A program made the position numbers and the translations under genes. The notes beneath the pieces are model-generated. The model was given only the letters and a program-made list of their open reading frames with translations. It did not search any database and was not told the DNA's origin. From assembly GCA_000622025.1 (NCBI GenBank), contig KK211387.1, forward strand, positions 479,945 through 543,944: 64,000 nt of DNA. The letters run 5' to 3'. Source of the DNA: Lachnospiraceae bacterium AD3010 (GTDB taxonomy: Bacteria; Bacillota; Clostridia; Lachnospirales; Lachnospiraceae). Shown here piece after piece: positions 1 through 9,250 of the stretch (position 1 is its first letter; every line of letters begins with the position of its first letter).

Positions 1-721
1 GCATCTTGATAAGTCCCTTGATATCCGTACTTTCGTCACAGCCGTTATTATTAAGTGAGCGGATGTCCGCAATGATGTCGGCCATCTTGTAGATCGCGTT
101 GTCGCCTCTTTCCGGTGCAGAGCCGTGGCAGGATACGCCCTTTACATCCACACGGATCTCCATACGGCCTCTGTGTCCGCGGTAGATCCCGCCGTCCGTG
201 GGCTCGGTGGAGATAACGAATTCGGGCTTTATGCCGGACTTATTGTAGATATACTGCCAGCACATTCCGTCACAGTCCTCCTCCTGTACCGACCCTACGA
301 TCATGATCTTATAGCCTTTAGGGATAAGGTTTAAGTCCTTCATCATCTTTGCGGCATAAACCGCGCTTGCTACGCCGCCCTCCTGATCGGAGCCGCCTCT
401 TCCGTAGATTATCTCATCGGTTTCATATCCTTTATAGGGATCCTGCTCCCAGTTGTCCCGGTTTCCGATGCCTACAGTGTCAATATGTCCGTCTATGGCG
501 ATTATCTTGTCTCCGTCGCCGATCCAGCCTATAACGTTTCCGAGACCGTCTATCTCGGCTTTATCAAAGCCAAGCTTCTCCATTTCTGCCTTGATGCATT
601 CGGCAACCTCTTTTTCCTCACAGCTTTCGCTTGGATGGGAGATCATTTCCCGTAAAAAACGGCACATATCTGCCCTGTAGCTCTCCGCTGTTTCCCTTAT
701 CTTTGCAAAATCCAGTGACAT
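1..721 (-). CDS. ygeY: YgeY-family M20 metallohydrolase (partial, C-terminus outside window)
   Basis: Last visible gene of the leftward purine operon; about 240 N-terminal residues are present and the rest lies beyond base 1. The protein reads as an M20-family zinc peptidase/deacylase: a DGHIDTVG metal-binding segment, a [10 protein letters not shown] segment and an EEDCDG segment occur in the usual order. YgeY-type proteins are the 'selenium metabolism hydrolases' that accompany YgeX, YgfK and SsnA; the substrate is not proven by sequence. The start is the ATG at 721, preceded by AAAGGAG. It begins 31 bases after the ygeX stop, so the two are almost certainly co-transcribed. Confidence 0.9.
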   Translation of the reverse strand, partial: MSLDFAKIRETAESYRADMCRFLREMISHPSESCEEKEVAECIKAEMEKLGFDKAEIDGLGNVIGWIGDGDKIIAIDGHIDTVGIGNRDNWEQDPYKGYETDEIIYGRGGSDQEGGVASAVYAAKMMKDLNLIPKGYKIMIVGSVQEEDCDGMCWQYIYNKSGIKPEFVISTEPTDGGIYRGHRGRMEIRVDVKGVSCHGSAPERGDNAIYKMADIIADIRSLNNNGCDESTDIKGLIKM

Positions 722-752
722 ACCTGCTCCTTTCTGTCTTGTAAAATAAGAT

Positions 753-1961
753 TTACTGTAACTTGTTAAGTCCCCAGACTATCTCCTTATACTTATTGGG
801 GTCCGTGTCTCCCTCTGTGGAGAACATAAGTACCTTCGAATCCTTATCAAGCAATAGGCTATCCTTAAGCTCACTATATGAGGGATCGAGCATAACGGTG
901 CTAAGGACCCCCATGCCCACAGCTCCGGATTCGCCGCTTATTACCCTGGGATCTCCCTTTAAGGGGGCGGAAAGCATCCGCATTCCCCTTTCCGCTACCC
1001 AGTCGGGGCAGGAGAGGAAGGCGCTTGCATGATTCCTTAAAATATCCCAGCCTATGGTATTCGGTTCACCGCAGGCAAGACCTGCCATAATGGTAAGAAG
1101 ATCACCGTCAACGATACGGGGTTTGCCGTCACCGGCTTCTGCTCCCTTATAGAGACAGGCAGCAACCTCCGCCTCCATAATGATGAATTTGGGAGGGTTA
1201 TCGGGATAGAGATTTGTGAAATAGCCTACCACGGCACCTGCGAGACTGCCAACACCAGCCTGTACAAAAACATGGGTAGGGCGGTCGATACCGAGATCCT
1301 TAAGTCCCTCCGAGGCCTCACTTGCCATACTGCCGTAGCCCTGCATTATCCAGGAGGGGATCTCCTCATATCCTTCCCAGGCTGTATCCTGAACGACTAT
1401 ACCGTGTTCGGTCAGAGAAGCCTCCTTTGCGGCGAGGCGCACACAGTCATCATAATTAAGCTCTTCTATGGTGACCTTTGCACCCTCACGCGCGATATTG
1501 TCAAAGCGTGTTTTCGTACTGCCTTTGGGCATATGGACCACAGCCTTCTGCTTAAGCTTATTGGCGGCCCAGGCTACGCCGCGGCCGTGATTTCCGTCTG
1601 TTGCGGTAAAAAATGTGGCCTGTCCGAATTCCTTCCTAAGCTCGTCACCGGTAAGGTAGTCATATGTCATGTCCGACACATCCCTGCCGGTTTCTTTAGC
1701 GATATACTTTGCCATAGCGAAGGATCCGCCGAGAACCTTAAAGGCATTTAATCCGAAGCGGTAGCTCTCGTCCTTTACACATACGGAGGAAAGTCCGAGA
1801 TACGAAGCCATTTCCTTAAGGTCTGCAAGAGGGGTCACCGAGTACTGGGGAAAGCCCTTGTGGAAGGCGAGAGCCTTCTTCACATTTTCAACTGACATGA
1901 CGGATAGCCACCTATCATCGCTTTCCGGCATCTTATTTAAGACCCATTTGATCTTTTCCAT
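753..1961 (-). CDS. ygeX: 2,3-diaminopropionate ammonia-lyase (YgeX/DpaL)
   Basis: PLP-dependent fold-type II lyase of 402 residues, close to the usual length of about 400. The family splits diaminopropionate to pyruvate and ammonia, the proposed end step by which anaerobic purine breakdown yields usable carbon. Visible marks are a [14 protein letters not shown] segment holding the PLP lysine, a [10 protein letters not shown] loop that binds cofactor phosphate, and a GVGSLAGAV glycine-rich loop. An in-frame extension reaches 2009, but the ATG at 1961 has AAAGGAG 11 bases upstream and matches family length. A promoter and palindrome lie just upstream, so it may be controlled separately from ygfK. 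Confidence 0.93.
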   Translation of the reverse strand: MEKIKWVLNKMPESDDRWLSVMSVENVKKALAFHKGFPQYSVTPLADLKEMASYLGLSSVCVKDESYRFGLNAFKVLGGSFAMAKYIAKETGRDVSDMTYDYLTGDELRKEFGQATFFTATDGNHGRGVAWAANKLKQKAVVHMPKGSTKTRFDNIAREGAKVTIEELNYDDCVRLAAKEASLTEHGIVVQDTAWEGYEEIPSWIMQGYGSMASEASEGLKDLGIDRPTHVFVQAGVGSLAGAVVGYFTNLYPDNPPKFIIMEAEVAACLYKGAEAGDGKPRIVDGDLLTIMAGLACGEPNTIGWDILRNHASAFLSCPDWVAERGMRMLSAPLKGDPRVISGESGAVGMGVLSTVMLDPSYSELKDSLLLDKDSKVLMFSTEGDTDPNKYKEIVWGLNKLQ

Positions 1962-2005
1962 TTTACTTATGACTCCTTTCATAGTGTCAAAATAAAATTT
2001 TGAAA

Positions 2006-2022
2006 CCAAACAATTTGTTTGG
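2006..2022. promoter_or_regulatory. 17-bp perfect palindrome, candidate operator of ygeX
   Basis: CCAAACAA-T-TTGTTTGG is a perfect inverted repeat with a one-base centre. It lies 45 bases before the ygeX start, immediately downstream of a consensus-like -10 box, where a repressor would cover the transcription start. The binding protein is unknown; the YheO-like regulator at 6549 is one candidate. Confidence 0.5.
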
Positions 2023-2027
2023 CAAAC

Positions 2028-2056
2028 ATGATATTCCTGTTTTTATCCTCTGTCAA
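2028..2056 (-). promoter_or_regulatory. Promoter for ygeX-ygeY
   Basis: On the minus strand a perfect TTGACA -35 box (2051-2056) is followed by a 17-bp spacer and TATCAT (2028-2033). Predicted transcription would start at the palindrome 2006-2022. Confidence 0.55.
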
Positions 2057-2074
2057 TAAGTCAGATACTTCGTG

Positions 2075-5071
2075 TCATTCCGGGCATATAAGATAAGCGT
2101 AATCCCTGACAACAGTTTTTATCACCTCCGAAGCCTCCGGAGATACCTTTTCGATGCCATCCGACCCTAGCTTTTCCACCTTTCCGTCCAGCCGGATGAG
2201 ATACTCATCATCACCGAGAACCTTAAAGCCGTCATTTTCACTGTTATTAAAGTCTTCTTCACTCCAAAACAGGGTGAACTTATCCTTATAGGGAGCTCCG
2301 TCGTAGGGACAGAATACCGCGCAGTTTCCGCACTCATTGCACATTCCGTCCATATGCAGGATCTCAGCTCCTGCTTTCCCCGGGATCCTAAGCATTATGT
2401 TTGCCCTGTTGGGGCAGACATCCGCGCATACAGCACATACCGTGGGACAGCCGAGGCACCTTTTATCCGGGCTTCCGGAGGTATCGGCAGAGACCTTACC
2501 CTTTCTGTCAAGGTAGGGCTTATCCTGTTCTGCACGGTTTTCCGCTTCAAATTTTTCATAATCTATACCGGCTATTTTAGCTGCAGCCCTTGCAGCATCG
2601 GAGACAGCTTCAACAACCGTGGCGGGACCTCTTCTTCCGTCACCCACAGCATATACATTCTCAGCACTGGTGAGCAGGTCCTCATTGACAACGGGACGTC
2701 CCTTTTTGTCAAGCTCTATATTCAGATCTTCATAGAGAGTAGTTTCAACGGCTTCGCCGATAGCCGCGATAACGCTGTCCGCAGGTATCTCAGCGGTCCT
2801 TCCGGTATCAACGGGGGAACGGCGTCCCGATTCGTCAGCTTCTCCAAGCTCCATAATAGAGCAGGTAAGTATACCGTCCTTTACACCAACAGGGGCAAGG
2901 AGTTCCATGAATTCGACGCCGTCTGAAACTGCTTCATTAAGCTCTTCCTCATCGGCAGGCATATAGCGTTTTGTTCTCCTGTAGACCAGGCGTACCTTCT
3001 CCACACCCTTTATCCGGAGCGCCGCCCTTGCCGTATCCATGGCGGTATTTCCTCCGCCGAGCACTGCCACGTTCTTTCCAAGGGTAAGGGAATCGGGATC
3101 TCTTTTTGCCCTGGTCAGGAATTCAAGCGCATCCATGGCTTCGCCGTACTTAAGGTGCGGATCTCCATGTTTCCACGCGCCAACCGCGATTATGATGTCG
3201 GTGAAGCCCTGATCCTTAAGATCTCCGATACTCTTTATCTCGGTTCCGGTCTTTACCTCCGCACCGTAGGCAAGGCAGAGGGACTTATCCTTCTCAATAG
3301 CGTCGTCACTTATCCTGAAGGAAGGGATCGCGTGCCTCACTATACCGCCGAGGGTGTCCTTACGTTCAAATATGGTGGTGCTTATGCCTGCCCTCGTAAG
3401 GAAGTAGGCCGCCGATAATCCTGCGGGACCGCCGCCTATGACCGCAGCCTTTTTCCCGCTTTTCTTATCGGGACTCTTTAATGAGGGAAGGACTTCATCA
3501 TAAGCACCCTTTGCGGCTAAAAGCTTCATATCCCTTATATGAAGGGTCTCCTCGTAATAGTTTCTCATGCACTTGTCGCCGCAGTGATGGGGGCAGATCG
3601 TTCCGGTGATAAAGGGAAGGGCGTTCTTTTCTATTATTATCCTAAGAGCCCTGGCGGCATTACCGTCCTCCATAGCACGGAGATAGGCGGGAATATCCTG
3701 TCCGATGGGGCAGCCCTCCCGGCAGGGGGATGTAAAGCAGTCAAAGAGCGGGAGCTTTTTATCAATATGTCTTTCGGGAAGAGGCTTAACACTTTTTCTG
3801 TACAGCGGTGAGTCAGCAACACTCTCGTCCAGTTTACGAACCCTGTCCACATTAACAGCGCTGAAGCGTCCGGGATCAATGCCCTTAAGGAGTTCACCTA
3901 TCTGAGTAAACCTTTCATATCCGCCGGGCTTCAGAACATTTGTAGCCATTGTAACGGGCCATATTCCCGCGTCGAATAATTCCTTTATATTCTGCAAAAC
4001 CGCGCCGCCCGAATAGGAGATACGTAAGCTGCCGTTAAATTCTTCGGACACCTTCCTTGCAAGGTGGATAGTAAGAGGAAAGAGTGAGCGGCCAGCCATA
4101 TACATCTCTTCACTCGGGAGTTCCTTAGCCTTCACATCCACGGGGAAGGTATTGGTGAGCTTGATACCGAATTCCAGATCCTTTTCCTTTGCAAGGGCTG
4201 TAAGCCGCTTAAACATAGGTACCGCATCAGCCCACTGCAGATCCTCCTTAAAGTGGTGGTCATCAAAGGCCACATAATCAAAGCCGAGACTGTCGAGACG
4301 CTCTCTCGCATAGTCGTAGCCAAGGAGGGTGGGGTTGCACTTTATGTAGGTGTGGAGCTTCTTCTCACTTAAGAGATAGGTCGCGATCCTCTCTATCTCA
4401 TCCGGGGGACAGCCGTGAAGTGTTGACTCGGTAATGGAGGAGGAGATATTGGAGGAGATGCCCTTAACATATGCTTCATCCACATTTTTGAAGCGTCCGA
4501 GATTTGAAAGAGCCCAGTCTATTGCTTCCTTAAAGGCTTCAGTATCCTTTGCCTCCTTCATATCCTCGATGTATTTATCGATCTTTTCCGATTTAATACC
4601 TTCAAGATCGTAGCCTACCGACATATTGAATACAAAGGCGTCGGGGTTTCCGAAGCCGTATTCCTTTGCAAGTATCTTGCAGGCGACCCAGGCATGAACG
4701 TATTCGCTGAAGGCCTCGGGAACCGTAAGCTCCGTTGACCATTCGCAGTTATAGCATTCATCCCCCGCGGTGATACAGGGCTTATTTACACATTTTGAGA
4801 GCTCTTCACCGTCCATTTTCTGTACAGTTTTCAGCTCGAAGAACCTGGATCCCGCCACATAGGATGCCACTATATTCTGGGCAAGCTGGGTATTCGGTCC
4901 CGCAGCGGGACCGAAGGGAGACTCCAGAGCCTCGTTAAATATGGGGAAGGTAATGTTTTTGTCATGCTTTACAAAGTGACGGATATCGAAAATACTTCCC
5001 TGCTCTGAGTATTCTTTAAGTATCCACTCCATCAGCTGCTTAAAGGACATTGGCCTCATAATATCACTCAT
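2075..5071 (-). CDS. ygfK: YgfK-type iron-sulfur flavoprotein (putative selenate reductase subunit)
   Basis: Large cytoplasmic redox protein of 998 residues. The first 400 or so resemble a dihydroorotate/dihydropyrimidine dehydrogenase-like barrel (GPAAGPNTQLAQN near the start). The middle is a glutamate-synthase-like FAD/NAD(P) module: cysteine-rich CREGCPIGQDIPAYL, GGGPAGLSAAYFL for FAD, GGGNTAMDTARAA for NAD(P)H, and AVGDGRRGPATVVEA. The C-terminus carries CLGCPTVCAVCADVCP and CNECGNCAVFCP, which fit 4Fe-4S clusters. The family is a conserved partner of Mo hydroxylases in purine-degrading clusters, with a likely electron-transfer role. The chosen ATG (5071) has AGGAGG 10 bases upstream; a TTG extension to 5101 would overlap the ssnA stop. 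Confidence 0.92.
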   Translation of the reverse strand: MSDIMRPMSFKQLMEWILKEYSEQGSIFDIRHFVKHDKNITFPIFNEALESPFGPAAGPNTQLAQNIVASYVAGSRFFELKTVQKMDGEELSKCVNKPCITAGDECYNCEWSTELTVPEAFSEYVHAWVACKILAKEYGFGNPDAFVFNMSVGYDLEGIKSEKIDKYIEDMKEAKDTEAFKEAIDWALSNLGRFKNVDEAYVKGISSNISSSITESTLHGCPPDEIERIATYLLSEKKLHTYIKCNPTLLGYDYARERLDSLGFDYVAFDDHHFKEDLQWADAVPMFKRLTALAKEKDLEFGIKLTNTFPVDVKAKELPSEEMYMAGRSLFPLTIHLARKVSEEFNGSLRISYSGGAVLQNIKELFDAGIWPVTMATNVLKPGGYERFTQIGELLKGIDPGRFSAVNVDRVRKLDESVADSPLYRKSVKPLPERHIDKKLPLFDCFTSPCREGCPIGQDIPAYLRAMEDGNAARALRIIIEKNALPFITGTICPHHCGDKCMRNYYEETLHIRDMKLLAAKGAYDEVLPSLKSPDKKSGKKAAVIGGGPAGLSAAYFLTRAGISTTIFERKDTLGGIVRHAIPSFRISDDAIEKDKSLCLAYGAEVKTGTEIKSIGDLKDQGFTDIIIAVGAWKHGDPHLKYGEAMDALEFLTRAKRDPDSLTLGKNVAVLGGGNTAMDTARAALRIKGVEKVRLVYRRTKRYMPADEEELNEAVSDGVEFMELLAPVGVKDGILTCSIMELGEADESGRRSPVDTGRTAEIPADSVIAAIGEAVETTLYEDLNIELDKKGRPVVNEDLLTSAENVYAVGDGRRGPATVVEAVSDAARAAAKIAGIDYEKFEAENRAEQDKPYLDRKGKVSADTSGSPDKRCLGCPTVCAVCADVCPNRANIMLRIPGKAGAEILHMDGMCNECGNCAVFCPYDGAPYKDKFTLFWSEEDFNNSENDGFKVLGDDEYLIRLDGKVEKLGSDGIEKVSPEASEVIKTVVRDYAYLICPE

Positions 5072-5097
5072 ACTGTTGCTTCCTCCTACTGACTTAT

Positions 5098-6438
5098 TCA
5101 ATATTCCCTGTTATTCAGATCACCCCAGAGCTTCTTACTCTGCTCCATTGTCCAGGCATTTATCTTTTCCTCGTCGATATCCACAAATTCCCTGTCCTTA
5201 TATATGACCTTACCGTTAATGATGGTAGTCCTGCAGTTCTTTCCCATCATACCGAATATCATATGTCCGTCGATATTCTCATTGGAGAAGGGAGTGAAGG
5301 GTTTATAGTCCATTATGATAACGTCTGCGGCAGCGCCCTTCCGGATAATGCCTAAGGGGCGTCCGAAATACTTTCCGGCGATCTCCCGGTTGGTATCGAA
5401 AAGCATCTTTACGGCTTCACCCCAGGCCACATTGGGGAGAGCCGCGTTATGCCGCTGTATGATAAGGAAGACCTTTAAGCTCTCCAGCATATCGTGGGTG
5501 TAGGCATCCGTTCCCATTCCGACGGGGATCCCCTTTTTTATCATCTGCAGAACGGGAGCGCAGCCGACGGCATTGCCCATATTGGATTCCGGATTATTAA
5601 CCACCATGGTACCGGTCTCTTTGATGATATCCATTTCCGCGGGGCTTACGTGTATGCAGTGTCCGAGGAGGGTCTTTTCACCGAGGAGACCGTTATAGAG
5701 AAGCCGGTTAACGGGGCGGCAGCCGTAGTTCCTTAAGCTGTCATATACATCATTCATGCCCTCCGCGACATGGATATGGAAGCCGGTCATACCATCGTTT
5801 GCCTTAACCATTTTTTCAAAGGTTTTGTCGGATATGGTAAAGAGCGCGTGGCCTCCGAACATTGCCTTTATCATGCTGCTGTTTTCATTTTTTGCCCAGG
5901 CGGCAAAGTCGGCGTTTTCCTTTATGGCTTCTTCCGTTTTCTCTTCGCCGTCACGCTCGGATACCTCATAGCAGAGACAGGAGCGTATGCCGATCTCGGA
6001 AACCACGTCCTTTATTGCAAAGAGGGAACCCGGGATCTCACCGAAGCTTGCATGGTGGTCGAATATGGTCGTGACTCCGTCCCTTATGCAGTCAAGGACG
6101 GTTGCATAGGCGCTGGCTTTTGTGCCGTCAAGGGAAAGCTTTCTGTCGATCGCCCACCACATTCCCTCTAATATCTCCAGGAAATTGGTGGGATTGTTAC
6201 CGTCAATGGAGAGACCTCTTGCAAGCCCGGAATAGATATGGGTGTGGGCGTTTATGAGACCAGGCATGATGACCCCGCCATGGGCATCGATAAATCCGGC
6301 ATCGGGATATTTTTCTTTAAGCACCGTATAATCGCCGGTCTCCTTTATACTGTCCCCCTCGATAACCACCGCACCATCGGGATACCAGGGATTTTCCGGG
6401 TCTCTAGTGATCAGCATTCCGTTGCCTATTAAAAGCAT
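5098..6438 (-). CDS. ssnA: SsnA-type amidohydrolase (putative aminohydrolase)
   Basis: Metal-dependent amidohydrolase of 446 residues, first gene of the leftward operon. Motifs for the metal site are visible in order: NAHTHIYSG (HxH), GFHIHVAEG, LGHCIHVS and MGTDAYTHDM (late Asp). The family is related to chlorohydrolases and guanine deaminases; in gut purine degraders SsnA belongs to the conserved ring-opening gene set, but the exact reaction cannot be read from sequence. ATG 6438 follows GAGGAGG closely. The next gene, ygfK, begins 27 bases after the stop. It is transcribed divergently from the YheO-like regulator. Confidence 0.92.
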   Translation of the reverse strand: MLLIGNGMLITRDPENPWYPDGAVVIEGDSIKETGDYTVLKEKYPDAGFIDAHGGVIMPGLINAHTHIYSGLARGLSIDGNNPTNFLEILEGMWWAIDRKLSLDGTKASAYATVLDCIRDGVTTIFDHHASFGEIPGSLFAIKDVVSEIGIRSCLCYEVSERDGEEKTEEAIKENADFAAWAKNENSSMIKAMFGGHALFTISDKTFEKMVKANDGMTGFHIHVAEGMNDVYDSLRNYGCRPVNRLLYNGLLGEKTLLGHCIHVSPAEMDIIKETGTMVVNNPESNMGNAVGCAPVLQMIKKGIPVGMGTDAYTHDMLESLKVFLIIQRHNAALPNVAWGEAVKMLFDTNREIAGKYFGRPLGIIRKGAAADVIIMDYKPFTPFSNENIDGHMIFGMMGKNCRTTIINGKVIYKDREFVDIDEEKINAWTMEQSKKLWGDLNNREY

Positions 6439-6471
6439 TTAAACCTCCTCCTTTCATTGAAAAAAAGTATG

Positions 6472-6528
6472 TTGACTAATTTATCTATTATAAATATGAT
6501 GATTAGGACGCCATAAGTCCAAATGGCG
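6472..6528 (+). promoter_or_regulatory. Promoter of YheO-like regulator with downstream dyad
   Basis: TTGACT (6472-6477), a 17-bp spacer and TATGAT (6495-6500) form a good sigma-70 promoter facing right. Just downstream, CGCCAT-aagtccaa-ATGGCG (6509-6528) is a 20-bp dyad that could be an autoregulatory operator. On the minus strand a weaker TTATGG-N18-TATAAT pair could drive ssnA from the same 110-bp region. Confidence 0.5.
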
Positions 6529-6548
6529 ATAAACGGGGGAAATTATCC

Positions 6549-7187
6549 ATGACAAAAGCACAGATCGACTTTTATTCCCGCCTTGCAAAGGGTATAGCAG
6601 CACAGTTCGGTTCCGGATGTGAGACGGTGGTTCATGACCTTTCAAAAAAGGACTTAGAGCACACTATCGTTGCCATAGAAAACGGTCATATTTCCGGAAG
6701 GAGCATAGGAGACGGACCTTCCCACATCGTTCTGGAATCTCTCCAGAATAAGGATAAAAACCTGAAGGACAAGCTTTCCTATCTTACCCGCAGTAATGAC
6801 GGGAAGATCTTAAAGTCAAGCACCATCTATATCCGGGATGAAAAAGGGAAGGTCATAGGGATCTTCGGGATCAACTTTGATATTTCCCTTCTTTCCGTTG
6901 TGGATCAGCATATACGCCTATTTATAGATACCGAAAGATCAGATGCCACTCCCGAGTCCATTACACCAAGTGTCAGCGATCTTTTGAATGACCTTATCGA
7001 ACAGGCTTTGAAGAAGGTCGGAAAGCCTGTTTCAATGATGAGCAAGGAAGACAAGATGACGGCGGTCAGGTTCTTAAATGACAGCGGCGCCTTCCTTATA
7101 ACAAAGTCGGGACCAAAGGTCTGCAGTATCCTGAATATTTCAAAGTACACGCTTTACAGCTATCTGGACGAGATCAAGTCCGGCTGA
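6549..7187 (+). CDS. YheO-like PAS/helix-turn-helix transcriptional regulator
   Basis: 212-residue regulator. Residues about 8-120 match the YheO-like PAS_6 domain (CETVVHDLS, ending in GKVIGIFGINFDIS), a sensor fold also found in DauR-type regulators. The C-terminal 60 residues form the associated helix-turn-helix (DKMTAVRFLNDSGAFLITK, then ILNISKYTLYSYLDE). Divergent placement from ssnA-ygfK-ygeX-ygeY makes it the obvious local regulator, perhaps sensing a purine intermediate; this is inference. Its 3' end overlaps the convergent adenine deaminase gene by 14 bases. Confidence 0.85.
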   Translation: MTKAQIDFYSRLAKGIAAQFGSGCETVVHDLSKKDLEHTIVAIENGHISGRSIGDGPSHIVLESLQNKDKNLKDKLSYLTRSNDGKILKSSTIYIRDEKGKVIGIFGINFDISLLSVVDQHIRLFIDTERSDATPESITPSVSDLLNDLIEQALKKVGKPVSMMSKEDKMTAVRFLNDSGAFLITKSGPKVCSILNISKYTLYSYLDEIKSG

Positions 7188-8913
7188 CGCTTAAATATTT
7201 AAATTCCTTAACGTCAAAGAGTCCCATATCCGTGATCTTTATATCCGGGATCACGGGGAGCGCCATAAAGCAGGGGGTCATAAAGGGATCTGCAGAATCG
7301 TTTATGCAGAGCTCCTGTCTGGCAATCCTGTCAAGAGTACTTATGCGTTCCGCCACCCATTCACCGTTTCTGTCGGTCATCAGCCCCGCGATCTCATGCT
7401 CAAGGCTGTCCAGTACTTTTCCGTTCTTTGCGATCGCCATTCCGCCGCCCATTTCAATAAGGCGGAGAACCGCAGTCTCCATATCGCGGTCATTATCCCC
7501 GACAACGATAATATTGTGGGAGTCATGGGCTACGCTTGTGGCTACAGCGCCTCCATTAAGGCCGAAGCCCTGGAGAAGACCTAAGCCCACATTTCCGGTA
7601 CCTTTATGCCTCTCCACAACGGCAATCTTTACTATATCCTGATCATCCCTTATCCAAAAGCCCTGCTTATCAAGGCTTACTCTTGCTTCACCCCTCTTTG
7701 TTACAACGGAGTGGGGTATAAGCTCTATGGTATTAACGCTGTTATTATCAAGGCGGAGCTTCAGTCTCTCTATGGAAAAATCCTTAACGTTCATTTTTCC
7801 GATGACCCCTTCCGGCTTAACGTGGGGGTCTTCTGCAAGGTATTGACCGTTTTCCGCGCTCATCCGTCCGCCTATCCAAACCGTATCAGCCTTAAAATCC
7901 TCAAAGCTGTCAAACAGGACGAGATCGGCTCTTCTTCCCGGTGCCACGGCTCCTCTGTCGGATAGACCGAAGCATTCCGCGGCGTTTATGGTCGCCATGC
8001 AAATGGTCTTTAGGGGATCAAAGCCTGCAGAAAGAGCGAGACGGATATTATTGTCGATATGACCGTCATGCACAAGGCTCGCTGCCTGACGGTCATCCGT
8101 GCAGAACAGGCAGAATCTGTAGTTACTTTCACTGACACCGGGCAGGAGATTAAGGAGATCCCGGCAGACCGTTCCCTCTCTTAAAAGAACGTAGATACCT
8201 CTTCGTATCCTGTCCTTCAGCTCCTTAACTGTGGAACATTCGTGGTCATCACGTATCCCGGCGGCAGAGTAAGCGTCAAGATCAGTTCCGAATAGGGCGG
8301 GACTGTGTCCATCGATAAGCTTCCCGGCTTTTTTAGCGACCATTATCTTGTCAAGAACAGTATCCTTTGCCCTGCATACACCTATGAAATCCATAAGCTC
8401 ACCGAGACCTTTGACCCGGTCATTATCAATACGGGATTGTATCTCGGGAGCCTTTAATACCGCTCCGGCATTTTCATAGGGGGTTGCGGGGACGCAGGAT
8501 GGAAACTGGAGAAATACCTGAAGGGCAATATTTTCCGTTGCCTCCAGCATATAGTCGAAGCCATCCAGACCGCATACATTGCATATTTCGTGGGGGTCTG
8601 CGATTATTGTTGTGGTTCCGTGGGGAACTACCTCTTTTGAGAATTCCATAGGGGAGAGATGACTTGATTCTATATGAACATGGCTGTCAATGAGACCCGG
8701 GGCAAGGAAACGCCCTTTTGCATCATATTCCTCCAGGGCATCAGGGAAATCATTATTCCCAAAGCCCGCAATAATGCCGTCTGCTATATAGACGTCCGAA
8801 TCGAATATTTCCCGGTTAAAAACGTCTATTACCCGGCAGTTTTTTATCCTTAAGTCGGCTTTTTCCCGTCCGGAGGCAACGTCGATTATTTTTTTCAGGC
8901 TTTCCTTATTCAT
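7174..8913 (-). CDS. ade: Adenine deaminase
   Basis: Bacterial-type (amidohydrolase superfamily) adenine deaminase of 579 residues, converting adenine to hypoxanthine and ammonia and feeding the xanthine dehydrogenases in this window. Marks include LIDSHVHIESSHLSP (HxH metal site), VVPHGTTTIIADPHEI, FCTDDRQ, and a C-terminal domain with VGDNDRDMETAV and GGGMAIAKNG. The ATG at 8913 has GGGAGA upstream; 17 further in-frame residues exist but lack a binding site. It converges on the regulator gene with a 14-base overlap of coding ends. Confidence 0.94.
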   Translation of the reverse strand: MNKESLKKIIDVASGREKADLRIKNCRVIDVFNREIFDSDVYIADGIIAGFGNNDFPDALEEYDAKGRFLAPGLIDSHVHIESSHLSPMEFSKEVVPHGTTTIIADPHEICNVCGLDGFDYMLEATENIALQVFLQFPSCVPATPYENAGAVLKAPEIQSRIDNDRVKGLGELMDFIGVCRAKDTVLDKIMVAKKAGKLIDGHSPALFGTDLDAYSAAGIRDDHECSTVKELKDRIRRGIYVLLREGTVCRDLLNLLPGVSESNYRFCLFCTDDRQAASLVHDGHIDNNIRLALSAGFDPLKTICMATINAAECFGLSDRGAVAPGRRADLVLFDSFEDFKADTVWIGGRMSAENGQYLAEDPHVKPEGVIGKMNVKDFSIERLKLRLDNNSVNTIELIPHSVVTKRGEARVSLDKQGFWIRDDQDIVKIAVVERHKGTGNVGLGLLQGFGLNGGAVATSVAHDSHNIIVVGDNDRDMETAVLRLIEMGGGMAIAKNGKVLDSLEHEIAGLMTDRNGEWVAERISTLDRIARQELCINDSADPFMTPCFMALPVIPDIKITDMGLFDVKEFKYLSVSRT

Positions 8914-9250
8914 TTTATCTCTCCCAAAGCTGCCGTTCCGTGAGAGAACAGGCTCGACAGCCATGAATTAAAGCGATGCTTGCCGCTGTTTTGAACAGAT
9001 ACGATGTTTTTCCGAAAAGACTGGCGGAAAGTAGTATAATAATATAAAATTTTAACAATTATTGCTTCCTCTGTCTATACGATCCCGGGAAGTTTCATAA
9101 CTTTTTGTTTGATATAAGAAGATTTTTCTGAGAACTCATTGTTATTTGAACGGTGTCATTCTGAGCGAAGCGAAGAATCTTATCGTCACTTGCGGTTCCG
9201 CAAGTGACTGTTTTGAACAGTTTCGACTGTTCTTAAATTTGAAAGGAAAT
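8914..9250. other. Divergent intergenic region between ade and guaD
   Basis: About 340 bases with no gene. It holds an AT-rich stretch (TATAATAATATAAAAT near 9037-9052) that could supply a -10 box, a copy of the TCATTCTGAGCGAAGCGAAG intergenic repeat (about 9156-9175), and a perfect palindrome at 9185-9208. An open frame enters from 9146 into guaD, but this repeat DNA is unlikely to be translated. Confidence 0.5.
9185..9208. repeat. Palindromic intergenic repeat, copy 1
   Basis: GTCACTTGCGG-tt-CCGCAAGTGAC, perfect 11-bp arms. The same palindrome, with aa in the centre, recurs at 24244-24267, each time beside an (A)ACAGT(C) motif. It probably forms a hairpin in RNA. Confidence 0.7.

Noticed and set aside
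8914..9250. Purine riboswitch before ade or guaD
   Set aside because: I looked for the three-helix purine aptamer pattern and conserved TATA...GTTTCTAC-type loops and did not see them; only palindromic repeats are present.
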